Assembly: GCF_946886105.1 (NCBI RefSeq) | Contig: NZ_CAMPHV010000023.1 | Coordinates: 9,687 to 73,686, forward strand | From: an uncultured Pseudomonas sp. | Lineage (GTDB): Bacteria > Pseudomonadota > Gammaproteobacteria > Pseudomonadales > Pseudomonadaceae | DNA length: 64,000 bases | Reading direction: 5' to 3' | Program-made: the position numbers and the translations under genes | Notes under the pieces: model-generated | Seen by the model: only the letters and a program-made list of their open reading frames with translations | What the model was told of the DNA's origin: nothing | Databases searched by the model: none | Part shown: positions 21,906 to 32,665 of the stretch, piece by piece | Layout: each line of letters opens with the position of its first letter | Position numbering within the stretch: the stretch's first letter is position 1

Positions 21906-22355
21906 ATGAAAAGTCGATACCTGCTGTTGCCCTTTCTCGCGTTGACGCTGGCCGCCTGTGGCGGGGTCGATCCGAATTCGCCGCAGGGACAGCGGCAAGC
22001 CATCTTCAAGCAAATGCTCAAGGTCAGCGAAGACCTGGGCGGCATGTTGCGCGGGCGCATCGCGTTCAAAGCCGAGGAATTCGGCGCGGGCGCCAAACAA
22101 CTCGACCGGCTGACCCGCACCCCCTGGCAGCATTTTCCCCAGGTCCGTGAGGAGGGTGGCGAAAGTCGCGCCAAGGACGAGGTCTGGCAACGTCAGGAGC
22201 GCTTCCGGCAGCTGGCCCGCGAAATGGAAGCCAGCACCGCTGCGCTGGTCGATGCCAGCGCCGCCGTTCCGTTACAGCGCGCCGATCTGGCGGCGCCGAT
22301 GCAACGGGTCGAGGACAGTTGCAAGGCTTGCCATGAGGAGTTCCGCGCGTTCTGA
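21906..22355 (+). CDS. Cytochrome c'-like (class II) lipoprotein
   Basis: This 149-residue protein has a lipoprotein signal with lipobox LAAC (Cys19), so it is probably anchored in a membrane facing the periplasm. It is largely helical and ends with a single haem-binding motif CKACH (Cys139, Cys142, His143) eleven residues from the C-terminus, the placement used by cytochromes c' and c556. The lipid anchor is a variation on the usual soluble form. It converges on ligB with an 11-bp gap. Its redox partner is unknown. Confidence 0.85.
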   Translation: MKSRYLLLPFLALTLAACGGVDPNSPQGQRQAIFKQMLKVSEDLGGMLRGRIAFKAEEFGAGAKQLDRLTRTPWQHFPQVREEGGESRAKDEVWQRQERFRQLAREMEASTAALVDASAAVPLQRADLAAPMQRVEDSCKACHEEFRAF

Positions 22356-22366
22356 GCCGGCGCTAT

Positions 22367-24070
<1,704 letters not shown>

Positions 24071-24125
24071 TTAGCAGCTATTATTGATCGATCGATTCAA
24101 CCATCTCGATTGGGGCAGTAACGGT

Positions 24126-25043
24126 ATGAAGATGGGTTTTACGTTCTTTGGCGGTCTTTTCACGCTTTTCCTGCTCATCGCCGGCACACCATGGGGTATG
24201 GCGCGTGCCGCCGATAACGCCGCGGCGCAGTGGCACTTCATCCACAACGCCCCGGAGACGGTGGATGACCGCCGCTACGATTACCACTGGCGGGTCCTGC
24301 GGGCGGCACTGGAGGCCACCCGGGAAAAATATGGCGCCTATGTCCTCGAACCCAGCCTGCCCATGAGCGAGAAATTTCAAGTCGTCGAGATGCAGAGAGC
24401 GCGCGGGGTGCTGAATACCATGGTGCTGGACGCCACCATCGCCCTGGAGGAAACGCTGCAGCCGGTGAAGATCCCCGTCGACAAGGGGCTGCTCGGTTAT
24501 CGGGTATTTCTGATTCCGGCCGAGCTGCAATCGCGTTTTTCCAGCGTGCAGTCGTTCGAGCAGCTGCGCCAGTTCCGCTTCGGTCAGCAGCGTGAATGGT
24601 CCGATGTGGCCATCTACAAGGCTGCCGGCCTGGAGGTGGTGACGGGCAGTAGCTACGAGGGGCTGTTCCGCATGCTGATGCTAGGGCGTTTCGATGCGTT
24701 TGGCCGCGGCGTGACCGAGGTGAGCGGGGAGCTCGAGCACTGGCGCAAGGATTACCCGCAGATGGCCATCGAGCAGGAGCTGCTGCTCTACTATCCGCTG
24801 CCGGTGTATTTCTGGTTCCCTCGCAACGAGGAAGGTAGTCGCCACGCGCAGCGCGTCGAAGAGGGCATGCGCGCGATAGTGGCCAATGGCACGCTCGATC
24901 GCCTGTTCACCGAAGAATACGCCGCCACCATCAAGAAACTTGGCCTGGATAAGCGGCGCGTGTTCCGGATCGGCAACCCCCAGCTGCCGCCGGGGCAACC
25001 CTTCGACAATCAAGCATATTGGTTCAACCCGGCTTTGCCGTAA
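24126..25043 (+). CDS. Periplasmic binding-protein-like protein (SBP_bac_3 fold, orphan)
   Basis: This 305-residue protein begins with a signal peptide (KMGFTFFGGLFTLFLLIAGTPWGMARA). The mature part resembles a diverged extracellular solute-binding domain: PETVDDRRYDYHWRVLRAALEAT in lobe 1, then FRFGQQREWSDVAIYKAAGLEVVTG and YEGLFRMLMLGRFDAFGRGVTEV in lobe 2. There is no transporter nearby. ATG 24126 is chosen over an open frame starting 14 codons upstream because the signal peptide begins there. The stop codon lies inside the left arm of the inverted repeat at 25038. Confidence 0.72.
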   Translation: MKMGFTFFGGLFTLFLLIAGTPWGMARAADNAAAQWHFIHNAPETVDDRRYDYHWRVLRAALEATREKYGAYVLEPSLPMSEKFQVVEMQRARGVLNTMVLDATIALEETLQPVKIPVDKGLLGYRVFLIPAELQSRFSSVQSFEQLRQFRFGQQREWSDVAIYKAAGLEVVTGSSYEGLFRMLMLGRFDAFGRGVTEVSGELEHWRKDYPQMAIEQELLLYYPLPVYFWFPRNEEGSRHAQRVEEGMRAIVANGTLDRLFTEEYAATIKKLGLDKRRVFRIGNPQLPPGQPFDNQAYWFNPALP

Positions 25044-25239
25044 TGCTGTTCACTTAATCCAAGCGAGCAGCATTTTTTGTAGCCCGGATGAAATCCGGGG
25101 GGCAATCTGGCGTCTGAAAAAACGCTCCCGGATTGCATCCAGGCTACGTGCCGCCCCCATCCTGCGGCTCTAAAGCCCAGAAAATGCCGCTTGCCTGGTT
25201 AGGGGAAAGAGGCATTTTCTTAAGTGAACAGGATTACGG
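25038..25239. repeat. MITE-like element with 20-bp terminal inverted repeats and a nested REP
   Basis: The ends CCGTAATGCTGTTCACTTAA (25038-25057) and 25220-25239 are inverted repeats with one mismatch. Inside, a second imperfect repeat (CCAAGCGAGCAGCATTTTTT and its counterpart near 25173-25192) surrounds a REP hairpin at 25079-25147. No coding capacity is seen. The left arm includes the stop codon of the upstream gene. Confidence 0.75.
25079..25147. repeat. REP-type hairpin (GTAGCCCGGAT family)
   Basis: GTAGCCCGGATGAAATCCGGG pairs imperfectly with CCCGGATTGCATCCAGGCTAC. The same family appears at 34256-34278 and 55577-55626. Confidence 0.85.
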
Positions 25240-25295
25240 TTTGCGGGTTCTTGAGTGCCTTGGATTCGCCCCGGCGCTGCTGACGTTTGCGCGGC

Positions 25296-25856
25296 TCAGT
25301 CGCTCGCCGGGCGGCCATAGGTAGCCGTCAGCGAAGTCGTGCCGAGGCTATTGGCGTTGAGCATGTAGCCGACCAGCGCCGGCATGGCGTTGGCGTCCAA
25401 TTCGAGTTTCTCCACGCTTAGCGCATGCACGGTGAATTTGTAATGGTGCGGTTTATCGCCTGGCGGCGGACAGGCGCCGCCAAAACCCGGCGCGCCGTAA
25501 TCGGTCAGGCTCTGCACGCTGCCAGCGGGTAACTCGGGGCCTTTCGCCTGACCGGCGGCGGCCGGCAGCGCGGTGACGTTGGCGGGCAGATTGAACACTA
25601 ACCAGTGCCACCAGCCGCTGCCGGTCGGCGCGTCCGGATCATAGACGGTGACGGCGAAGCTCTTGGTGCCGGCGGGGGCGTTCCGCCAGTTCAGGGCGGG
25701 GGCGCGGTTCGCGCCGTTGCAGCCGAAACTGGAAAACTCCTCGGACTTGCTCAACGGCTGGCCATCCCGAATGTCCGGGCTGCTGAGTTCGAATGCCTGG
25801 CTGAGGCTACAGCTGAGCAGGCTGGCGCAACACAGGGTGAGGATGCTGGGACGCAT
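25296..25856 (-). CDS. YbhB/YbcL family PEBP-like periplasmic protein
   Basis: This 186-residue protein has a signal peptide (MRPSILTLCCASLLSCSLSQA) and a phosphatidylethanolamine-binding-protein fold. Conserved segments are APALNWRNAPAGTKSFAVTVYDPDAPTGSGWWHWLVFNLPA and YGAPGFGGACPPPGDKPHHYKFTVHAL. A biochemical role for bacterial YbhB proteins is not established. ATG 25856 has an AAGGAG site with 7-nt spacing and is chosen over an open extension 14 codons upstream. The AraC-type gene immediately upstream in the same direction may be its regulator. Confidence 0.9.
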   Translation of the reverse strand: MRPSILTLCCASLLSCSLSQAFELSSPDIRDGQPLSKSEEFSSFGCNGANRAPALNWRNAPAGTKSFAVTVYDPDAPTGSGWWHWLVFNLPANVTALPAAAGQAKGPELPAGSVQSLTDYGAPGFGGACPPPGDKPHHYKFTVHALSVEKLELDANAMPALVGYMLNANSLGTTSLTATYGRPASD

Positions 25857-25903
25857 GACGAGGCTCCTTGAAATGGGGGAGCCACGAGTATTGGGCAAAT
25901 GCC

Positions 25904-26752
25904 TCAGGCCGACGCGCCCGTTTCGCGCAATCTCTCGCCCGCGCCGCTCGTCTGTCGCAGCGTGCTCGGGGAGCAGCCGAATTGGCGTTGGAATGCCGCG
26001 GCAAAGCGCGAGGGCGACTGATAGCCGCAGGCCGCCGCGACTTCGCCGAGGGCCTGCGGGCTGTTACTGATCAGGCTCAACGCCTGCTCCATGCGCGCAT
26101 CCTGCAGTAAGCGCCGGAACGACAGCTTCTCGATCGCCAGCTTGCGCCTTAGCGTCGCTCCGCTCATGGCCAACCGGGCGGCGACGTCTTCGGCCTGCCA
26201 GTCGTGGCTCAGGTCGCTGCGCAGCAGTTGCAGTACGCGTTCTGCGGTACGCCTGTGGTTCTGGGCGAACAGCGCGCCGCCCTGGCCCGCGGCGGCCAGC
26301 GTCAGCATCAAACCCTGCCAGGCGTGCTCGGCCTGGGCGGCTTGCAGGCTGCCCTGTTCGGCGCTGGGCAGCAGGGCAAGAACATTGCCGAGGGCCGCAC
26401 GGGCCTGTTCCGTCGGCTGAAAGACCTCGGCATCGGCTTTGGCCGACAGCGTCAGGCGTGCCAGCTGCGGTGCGAACAACTCGCGCAGGCGTTGCCGCCA
26501 GCCGTCCAGCTCACCCAGAGCCCAGGCATGGTAGTGGCCGCTATGCGGGTCCGGCTGGTTGAGCATTTCGACCCGCCGATGCCCCGGCAGCACCAGCCAT
26601 TCGCCTGCGCAGGCCATGAGTTCGCCTTCGCCCAGGCGAATATGTTTGCAGCCTTCGGTCACTACTATCAGCAGTGGCGAGAGGATAGGTGTGCGGTTCA
26701 GGCGCTGGGTTTGGTAACTATGGAAGGCCAGCAGGGGCAAGGGGCTGCTCAT
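25904..26752 (-). CDS. AraC family transcriptional regulator
   Basis: This 282-residue cytoplasmic regulator has an N-terminal cupin-like ligand domain (residues ~1-150, with CAGEWLVLPGHRRVEMLNQ) and a C-terminal pair of helix-turn-helix motifs of AraC type (~185-270: DVAARLAMSGATLRRKL and LGEVAAACGYQSPSRFAAAFQRQFGCSPSTLRQ). It lies directly upstream of the PEBP gene with a 47-bp gap, so control of that gene is likely. The effector is unknown. The frame is open far upstream into metK, but MSSPLPLLAF at 26752 marks the start of family similarity. Confidence 0.88.
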   Translation of the reverse strand: MSSPLPLLAFHSYQTQRLNRTPILSPLLIVVTEGCKHIRLGEGELMACAGEWLVLPGHRRVEMLNQPDPHSGHYHAWALGELDGWRQRLRELFAPQLARLTLSAKADAEVFQPTEQARAALGNVLALLPSAEQGSLQAAQAEHAWQGLMLTLAAAGQGGALFAQNHRRTAERVLQLLRSDLSHDWQAEDVAARLAMSGATLRRKLAIEKLSFRRLLQDARMEQALSLISNSPQALGEVAAACGYQSPSRFAAAFQRQFGCSPSTLRQTSGAGERLRETGASA

Positions 26753-26787
26753 GGTCGGGTCCTTGATCGTGGTCGCAGGCGTGCAGC

Positions 26788-26815
26788 AAAAAGCCCCGCA
26801 TGGAGCGAGGCTTCT
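26788..26815 (-). terminator. Rho-independent terminator of metK
   Basis: On the minus strand an AGCCTCGC / GCGGGGCT stem with an ATG-containing loop is followed by TTTTTGC, 18 bp past the metK stop. Confidence 0.75.
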
Positions 26816-26832
26816 TGTGAGGCGGGCGGTGC

Positions 26833-28023
26833 TTACAAACCGGCGGCGGCGCGCAGGTCGGCGACCTTGTCGATGTTTTCCCAGGTGAAGGTGGTGAAGC
26901 TGTCGTCGCCGACGGTCTTCTGCTCCGGGGTGCGACCGAAGTGGCCGTAGGCGGCGGTTTCCTGATACATCGGATGCAGCAGGTCGAGCATCTTGGTGAT
27001 GGCGTACGGGCGCAGGTCGAACACCTCGCGTACCAACTTGATGATCTTGTCTTCGGAGATCTTGTGGGTGCCGAAGGTATTGATCGAAATCGAGGTCGGC
27101 TGGGCCACGCCGATGGCGTAGGACACCTGGATCTCGCAACGCTCGGCCAGACCCGCAGCGACTATGTTCTTTGCCACGTAGCGACCGGCATAGGCCGCCG
27201 AACGGTCGACCTTGGACGGGTCCTTACCGGAGAAGGCGCCACCGCCGTGGCGGGCCATGCCGCCATAGGAGTCGACGATGATCTTGCGCCCGGTCAGGCC
27301 GCAGTCGCCCACCGGGCCACCGATGATGAACTGGCCGGTCGGGTTGATATGGAACTGGGTGTCCTTGTGCAGCAGCTCGGCGGGTAGCACGTGCTTGACG
27401 ATCAGCTCCATCACGCCTTCGCGCAGGTCGTTGTACTTGACCTCGGGGTTATGCTGGGTGGACAGCACCACGGCGTCGATACCGACCACCTTACCGTTCT
27501 CGTAGCGGCAGGTGACCTGGCTCTTCGCGTCCGGACGCAGCCACGGCAGCAGGCCGGACTTGCGCGCTTCGGCCTGGCGTTCGACCAGGCGGTGACTGAA
27601 GCAGATCGGCGCGGGCATCAGCACGTCGGTTTCGTTGCTGGCGTAGCCGAACATCAGGCCCTGGTCACCGGCGCCCTGGTCTTCCGGCTTGGCGCGGTCG
27701 ACGCCCTGGTTGATGTCCGGGGACTGCTTGCCGATGATGTTCAGCACGCCGCAGGTGGCGCCGTCGAAACCGACATCCGAACTGGTGTAGCCGATGTTGC
27801 AGATCACGTCGCGGACGATCTGCTCGAGGTCGACCCAGGCGCTGGTGGTGACTTCGCCGGCAACGATGGCCACACCGGTCTTGACCAGGGTTTCCACGGC
27901 CACGCGGGCGTGCTTGTCCTGGGTGATGATGGCGTCGAGCACCGCATCGGAGATCTGGTCGGCGATCTTGTCCGGATGGCCTTCGGAGACGGACTCGGAG
28001 GTAAAGAGAGAGTATTCGCTCAT
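26833..28023 (-). CDS. metK: S-adenosylmethionine synthetase
   Basis: MetK makes SAM from methionine and ATP. The 396-residue protein is standard length with the signature [12 protein letters not shown], the phosphate loop [19 protein letters not shown], and the N-terminal [20 protein letters not shown]. It follows the ArsR/methyltransferase gene by 58 bp in the same direction, so the regulator and the SAM supply enzyme probably form one transcript read from the palindromic operator at 29127. A terminator follows. Confidence 0.98.
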   Translation of the reverse strand: MSEYSLFTSESVSEGHPDKIADQISDAVLDAIITQDKHARVAVETLVKTGVAIVAGEVTTSAWVDLEQIVRDVICNIGYTSSDVGFDGATCGVLNIIGKQSPDINQGVDRAKPEDQGAGDQGLMFGYASNETDVLMPAPICFSHRLVERQAEARKSGLLPWLRPDAKSQVTCRYENGKVVGIDAVVLSTQHNPEVKYNDLREGVMELIVKHVLPAELLHKDTQFHINPTGQFIIGGPVGDCGLTGRKIIVDSYGGMARHGGGAFSGKDPSKVDRSAAYAGRYVAKNIVAAGLAERCEIQVSYAIGVAQPTSISINTFGTHKISEDKIIKLVREVFDLRPYAITKMLDLLHPMYQETAAYGHFGRTPEQKTVGDDSFTTFTWENIDKVADLRAAAGL

Positions 28024-28081
28024 CTAGCGGTTTTCCTGTTTTGACCGGTGGGTGAGGGGCTTGCGGGCCTGTTCACGAACA

Positions 28082-29086
28082 TCATGAATAAGCACCTTGG
28101 CGATTGGATTGCTTGGGCTTGGCGAAATGCCGTACCTGGATTTGGAAACCGTTGCGTAAACCGACATACAGGCTCTCGCCGGGCAGCAGCCCGGCGGCCG
28201 TGGCCCAACGGGCCAGGTCGTCCTGTTCGAAACCCAGCCACAGATCGCCACAGGCTTCGCGGGCCCAGCTCTGGTTGTGGCTGCACAGCTCGGTGATCAG
28301 CAGGCTACCGCCGGGGCGGATGCGCTGCGCCAGGTGCTTCAGCGCCTCGGCGGGCGCGGCGAAATGGTGCAACACCATATTCAGCACCAGGCAGTCGCTG
28401 GCGGGATAGTCGTCGACCAAGGCATCGGCCAGTTGCAAGGCAACGTTGGCCAGCCCCTCCTGGTCGCACCGCAAACGCGCCAGTTCGAGCATCGCCGGGC
28501 TGTTGTCCAAGGCGATCACCTGGTCGAAGCGGCGCGCCAGTTCGGGCAGGAAACCGCCGTCGCCTGGGCCGATTTCCAGGGCCGTGGCGCCGGTCGCGAA
28601 GTCCAGCGAGTCGAGCAGGGCCAGGGCGCTGTCGCGGTATTGCGGCAAGCCGGCGATCAAATCCTGCTGGGCTTGGAAGTTCGCCGCCATCCGCGCGAAG
28701 AAATCCTGACTGGCCGCCGCGCGCTGGCCGTGCACTTCGGCGATGCGCCGTTGCACGTCCTCGGGCAAGCGCAGTTCGTCTACCTCGCCGAGCAACGCCG
28801 CATGCAGCGCACCGCCGAGCAGGTCGACTTGCGCCAGGGCGCGGCGGTAGAAGATCGCATTGCCCTCGCGGCGCGTGGCCACCAGCCCGGCCTGGGCCAG
28901 CACCTTGAGGTGATGGCTCATGCCCGACTGGCCGATGGCGAAGATCTGCGCCAGCTCCAGCACGCCGAAGGAGTCGTTGCTCAGGGCGCGCAGCACGTTC
29001 AGGCGCAGCGGATCGCCGCCGGCCTTGCACAGGGCGGCCAGCTCGTCGGCTGCATCGAAACGTATTTGGGGCGCGCGCATATTCAT
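28082..29086 (-). CDS. ArsR-type regulator fused to SAM-dependent methyltransferase domain (SahR-like)
   Basis: This 334-residue protein starts with an ArsR winged helix (residues ~8-95: LRALSNDSFGVLELAQIFAIGQSGMSHHLKVLAQAGLVATRREGN). It continues with a class I methyltransferase fold (~150-300: ALEIGPGDGGFLPELA, VIALDNSPAML, DCLVLNMVLHHFA). No metal-binding cysteine pair of the arsenic type is evident. Position before metK, and the SAM/SAH-binding domain, fit the SahR group of ArsR regulators that sense SAH and control methionine-cycle genes. It probably binds the 26-bp palindrome upstream of its own start. Confidence 0.88.
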   Translation of the reverse strand: MNMRAPQIRFDAADELAALCKAGGDPLRLNVLRALSNDSFGVLELAQIFAIGQSGMSHHLKVLAQAGLVATRREGNAIFYRRALAQVDLLGGALHAALLGEVDELRLPEDVQRRIAEVHGQRAAASQDFFARMAANFQAQQDLIAGLPQYRDSALALLDSLDFATGATALEIGPGDGGFLPELARRFDQVIALDNSPAMLELARLRCDQEGLANVALQLADALVDDYPASDCLVLNMVLHHFAAPAEALKHLAQRIRPGGSLLITELCSHNQSWAREACGDLWLGFEQDDLARWATAAGLLPGESLYVGLRNGFQIQVRHFAKPKQSNRQGAYS

Positions 29087-29126
29087 AGGCTGAGCAGTCT
29101 AGTCGGTCATTTTTCATCCAGCAATA

Positions 29127-29152
29127 CCAATATCAAAAAGTTTTGATATTGG
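29127..29152. promoter_or_regulatory. 26-bp perfect palindromic operator (ArsR/SahR-type)
   Basis: CCAATATCAAAA is followed by AG and its exact complement TTTTGATATTGG. The site lies about 40 bp upstream of the ArsR-type gene on one side and 225 bp upstream of tkt on the other. A perfect 12-bp dyad of this AT-rich kind suits an ArsR-family dimer. Confidence 0.75.
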
Positions 29153-29377
29153 ATGCGGGCCCGCAAGCGGCAAGCGGCAAGCCATAAGCTGCAAGTAAAA
29201 GCAAAAAGTTTGACGGTGTTTGGGCGAGCGCCACTTCTGATTTGCTTGCAGGGCGCGCGGCCACCCACCTTGCAGCTTTTATCCATCTGTCATTGCCCCC
29301 GCAGGCTCAGTGGGGGAAAATGCCCACCTTTTTCCGCCCCCTTCGTCTTAGAAGCAGCCCCCGTAGGAGATTTAGTG

Positions 29378-31375
29378 ATGCCCAGCCGTCGTGAGCGCGC
29401 CAATGCCATTCGTGCCCTGAGCATGGATGCCGTGCAGAAAGCCAACAGCGGCCATCCGGGTGCCCCGATGGGCATGGCGGACATCGCTGAAGTGCTGTGG
29501 CGCGATTACCTCAAGCACAACCCGAGCAACCCGAGCTTCGCCGACCGCGACCGCTTCGTGCTGTCCAACGGCCACGGCTCGATGCTGATCTACTCGTTGC
29601 TGCACCTGACCGGCTACGACTTAGGGATAGAAGACCTCAAGCAATTCCGTCAATTGCACAGCCGCACCCCGGGCCACCCGGAATACGGCTACACCCCTGG
29701 CGTGGAAACCACCACCGGCCCGCTCGGCCAGGGCATCGCCAACGCCGTCGGCTTCGCCATCGCCGAGAAGGTGCTGGGCGCGCAGTTCAACCGCGAAGGC
29801 CATAACATCGTCGACCACTTCACCTACGTGTTCCTCGGCGACGGCTGCATGATGGAAGGCATCAGCCATGAAGTCTGCTCGCTGGCCGGCACCCTGGGCC
29901 TGGGCAAGCTGGTGGCGTTTTACGACGACAACGGCATTTCCATCGACGGCGAAGTCGAAGGCTGGTTCACCGACGACACGCCGAAGCGCTTCGAAGCCTA
30001 CGGCTGGCAGGTTATCCGCAATGTCGACGGCCACGATGCCGAAGAAATCAAGATGGCCATCGACACCGCGCGCAAGAGCGAGCAGCCGACCCTTATCTGC
30101 TGCAAGACCACCATCGGTTTCGGCTCGCCGAACAAGCAGGGCAAGGAAGAGTGCCACGGCGCACCGCTGGGTAACGACGAAATCGCCCTGACCCGCGCCG
30201 CCCTGGGCTGGAACCACGGCCCCTTCGAAATTCCCGCGGACATCTACGCCGAGTGGGACGCCAAGGAAGCCGGCGCCGCCGCCGAAGCCGAGTGGAACCA
30301 GCGCTTCGCCGCTTACGCCGCCGCCTACCCCGAGCTGGCCTCCGAACTCAAGCGGCGCATCGCCGGCGAGCTGCCGGCCGATTTCGCCGAGAAGGCCGCG
30401 GCCTATATCCGTGACGTCGCCGAGAAGGGCGAGACCATCGCGAGCCGCAAGGCCAGCCAGAACGCACTGAACGCCTTCGGCCCGCTGTTGCCGGAGTTCC
30501 TCGGCGGTTCCGCCGACCTAGCCGGTTCCAACCTGACCCTGTGGAAAGGTTGCCGGGGTGTGTCGGCGCTGGATGCGTCCGGTAACTACATGTTCTACGG
30601 CGTGCGCGAATTCGGTATGAGCGCGATCATGAACGGCGTCGCCCTGCACGGCGGTTTCGTGCCCTACGGTGCGACCTTCCTGATCTTTATGGAATACGCG
30701 CGCAATGCCGTGCGCATGTCCGCGCTGATGAAGAAGCGTGTGCTCTATGTGTTCACCCACGACTCCATCGGTCTCGGCGAAGACGGCCCGACCCACCAGC
30801 CGATCGAGCAGCTGGCCAGCCTGCGCGGTACGCCGAACCTCGACACCTGGCGCCCTTGCGACGCCGTGGAATCGGCGGTGGCCTGGAAGCATGCGATCGA
30901 ACGCAACGACGGCCCGAGCGCGCTGATCTTCAGCCGGCAGAACCTGCCACACCAGAGCCGCGACGCCCAGCAGCTGGGCGATATCGCCCGCGGCGGCTAT
31001 GTGCTGAAGGACTGCGCTGGCGAGCCGGAGTTGATCCTGATCGCCACCGGCTCTGAAGTCGGCCTGGCGGTTGCCGCGTACGACAAGCTCAGCGAGCAGG
31101 GTCGCCAGGTGCGCGTGGTGTCGATGCCGTCGACCAGCGTGTTCGATCAGCAGGACGCCGGCTACAAGCAATCGGTACTGCCGGTGCAGGTCGGCGCGCG
31201 CATCGCCATCGAGGCCTCCCACGCGGACTACTGGTACAAGTACGTCGGCCTCGAAGGCCGCATCATCGGCATGACCAGCTTCGGCGAGTCGGCCCCGGCG
31301 CCGGCGCTGTTCGAGCACTTCGGCTTCACCGTCGATAACCTGCTGGAAACCGCCGCCGAGCTGCTGGACGCCTGA
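29378..31375 (+). CDS. tkt: Transketolase
   Basis: This thiamine-diphosphate enzyme moves two-carbon units in the pentose phosphate and Calvin-type interconversions. The 665-residue protein is family length with [26 protein letters not shown], the ThDP motif [38 protein letters not shown], and [24 protein letters not shown]. The frame is open far upstream, but ATG 29378 ([12 protein letters not shown]) follows GTAGGAGA and is the standard start. It leads the tkt-epd-pgk-fba carbon-metabolism group and diverges from the metK pair. Confidence 0.97.
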   Translation: MPSRRERANAIRALSMDAVQKANSGHPGAPMGMADIAEVLWRDYLKHNPSNPSFADRDRFVLSNGHGSMLIYSLLHLTGYDLGIEDLKQFRQLHSRTPGHPEYGYTPGVETTTGPLGQGIANAVGFAIAEKVLGAQFNREGHNIVDHFTYVFLGDGCMMEGISHEVCSLAGTLGLGKLVAFYDDNGISIDGEVEGWFTDDTPKRFEAYGWQVIRNVDGHDAEEIKMAIDTARKSEQPTLICCKTTIGFGSPNKQGKEECHGAPLGNDEIALTRAALGWNHGPFEIPADIYAEWDAKEAGAAAEAEWNQRFAAYAAAYPELASELKRRIAGELPADFAEKAAAYIRDVAEKGETIASRKASQNALNAFGPLLPEFLGGSADLAGSNLTLWKGCRGVSALDASGNYMFYGVREFGMSAIMNGVALHGGFVPYGATFLIFMEYARNAVRMSALMKKRVLYVFTHDSIGLGEDGPTHQPIEQLASLRGTPNLDTWRPCDAVESAVAWKHAIERNDGPSALIFSRQNLPHQSRDAQQLGDIARGGYVLKDCAGEPELILIATGSEVGLAVAAYDKLSEQGRQVRVVSMPSTSVFDQQDAGYKQSVLPVQVGARIAIEASHADYWYKYVGLEGRIIGMTSFGESAPAPALFEHFGFTVDNLLETAAELLDA

Positions 31376-31383
31376 AAGCCTTG

Positions 31384-31441
31384 GTAGGAGCGAGCTTGCT
31401 CGCGATGCTCAAACATTGATCGCGAGCAAGCTCGCTCCTAC
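31384..31441. repeat. REP hairpin (GTAGGAGCGAGCTTGCTCGCGAT family)
   Basis: A perfect 23-bp inverted repeat with a 12-nt loop lies between tkt and epd. It matches the common Pseudomonas GGAGCGAGCTTGCTCGCGAT REP type and leaves only 24 bp before the epd ATG. Confidence 0.92.
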
Positions 31442-31465
31442 AGGTTGACCACATTCGTGCCAAAC

Positions 31466-32578
31466 ATGCCAAAAACCAATCGCCCCTACCGAATCGCCCT
31501 TAACGGCTATGGCCGCATCGGTCGCTGCGTGCTGCGCGCGCTGCATGAGCGCGGGGTCGACGCCGCGCTCGAGATAGTCGCGCTGAACGATCTGGCCGAT
31601 CAGGCCAGCATCGAATACCTGACCCGCTTCGACTCCACCCACGGGCGCTTTCCCGGCGAGGTGCGGGTCGAGGGCGATTGCCTGCATATCAACGGCAACT
31701 GCGTGAAGGTGCTGCGCCAGCCGACGCCGGAAGATATCGACTGGGCGGCGCTGAATATCGATCTGTTGCTTGAGTGCTCGGGCGCCTATCACGCCCGCGC
31801 CGACGCGCAGCGTTTCCTTCAGGCGGGTGCGCCGCGGGTGCTGTTCTCCCAGCCGATGGCCAGCGAGGCGGATATCGATGCTACCGTGGTCTTCGGGGTT
31901 AATCAGGATTGCCTGAGCGGTGCGGAAACCCTGGTCTCCAACGCCTCTTGCACGACCAACTGCGGCGTGCCCTTGCTCAAGCTGCTCAACGAGTCGGTCG
32001 GTCTGGAGTACGTCTCCATCACCACCATCCACTCGGCGATGAACGACCAGCCGGTGATCGACGCCTACCACCACGAAGACCTGCGCCGCACGCGCTCGGC
32101 GTTCCAATCGGTGATTCCGGTGTCCACCGGCCTGGCCCGCGGCATCGAGCGTCTACTCCCGGAACTAAGCGGGCGAATTCAGGCCAAAGCCATCCGGGTG
32201 CCGACGGTGAACGTCTCCTGCCTGGACATAACGCTGCAAACCGCCCGCGACACCAGTGCCGAGGAAATCAATCGGCTGTTGCGCGAGGCCGCCGCAAGCG
32301 GTCCGCTACGGGGCTTGCTGGCTTATACCGAGCTGCCCCACGCCAGTTGCGACTTCAACCACGACCCGCACTCGGCGATCGTCGATGGCAGCCAGACCAG
32401 GGTCTCCGGCCCGCGTCTGGTCAACCTGCTGGCCTGGTTCGACAACGAGTGGGGGTTCGCCAACCGCATGCTCGATGTCGCCGAACATTTCCTATCAATA
32501 GCCAATCCACAAGTGAGCGAGCTAGAGCGAGACAAGGCAAAAATAGGCGAAGAAGCGGAGTTTACGAGCAGTAAATGA
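31466..32578 (+). CDS. epd: D-erythrose-4-phosphate dehydrogenase with repeat-derived C-terminal tail
   Basis: This GAPDH-family enzyme oxidises erythrose 4-phosphate on the route to pyridoxal phosphate. The NAD-binding start (RIALNGYGRIGRCVLRAL) and catalytic cysteine motif (SNASCTTNCGVPLLK) are intact, as is the C-terminal AWFDNEWGFANRMLDVAEHFL. After that point the last ~23 residues, ending EEAEFTSSK, are encoded by the repeat element at 32507-32630, so the natural stop was lost. The total of 370 residues exceeds the usual ~340-355. ATG 31466 is chosen over a TTG seven codons upstream. GAPDH activity is an alternative, but the location next to pgk and fba is the usual epd context. Confidence 0.9.
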   Translation: MPKTNRPYRIALNGYGRIGRCVLRALHERGVDAALEIVALNDLADQASIEYLTRFDSTHGRFPGEVRVEGDCLHINGNCVKVLRQPTPEDIDWAALNIDLLLECSGAYHARADAQRFLQAGAPRVLFSQPMASEADIDATVVFGVNQDCLSGAETLVSNASCTTNCGVPLLKLLNESVGLEYVSITTIHSAMNDQPVIDAYHHEDLRRTRSAFQSVIPVSTGLARGIERLLPELSGRIQAKAIRVPTVNVSCLDITLQTARDTSAEEINRLLREAAASGPLRGLLAYTELPHASCDFNHDPHSAIVDGSQTRVSGPRLVNLLAWFDNEWGFANRMLDVAEHFLSIANPQVSELERDKAKIGEEAEFTSSK

Positions 32579-32630
32579 GCATTCTGAGCCTATTTTTAAC
32601 GCAGTATCGCCGACGCGCAGCCGCTTGTGG
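32507..32630. repeat. Repeat element overlapping the 3' end of epd
   Basis: This 124-bp element is bounded by CCACAAG and CTTGTGG. In reverse orientation it shares the blocks ATACTGCGTTAAAAA, ATGCTCATTTA and CGTAAACTCCGCTT with the element at 5711-5944. Its left half supplies the last codons and the TGA stop of epd. Confidence 0.75.
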
Positions 32631-32665
32631 TTTGGCGTAACCAGCCCCCGTGAAGGACTGATTCC

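Noticed and set aside
29153..29377. N-terminal extension of transketolase
   Set aside because: The extra 75 codons run through AAGCTGCAAG-type repeat sequence. The standard start at 29378 has a ribosome site.
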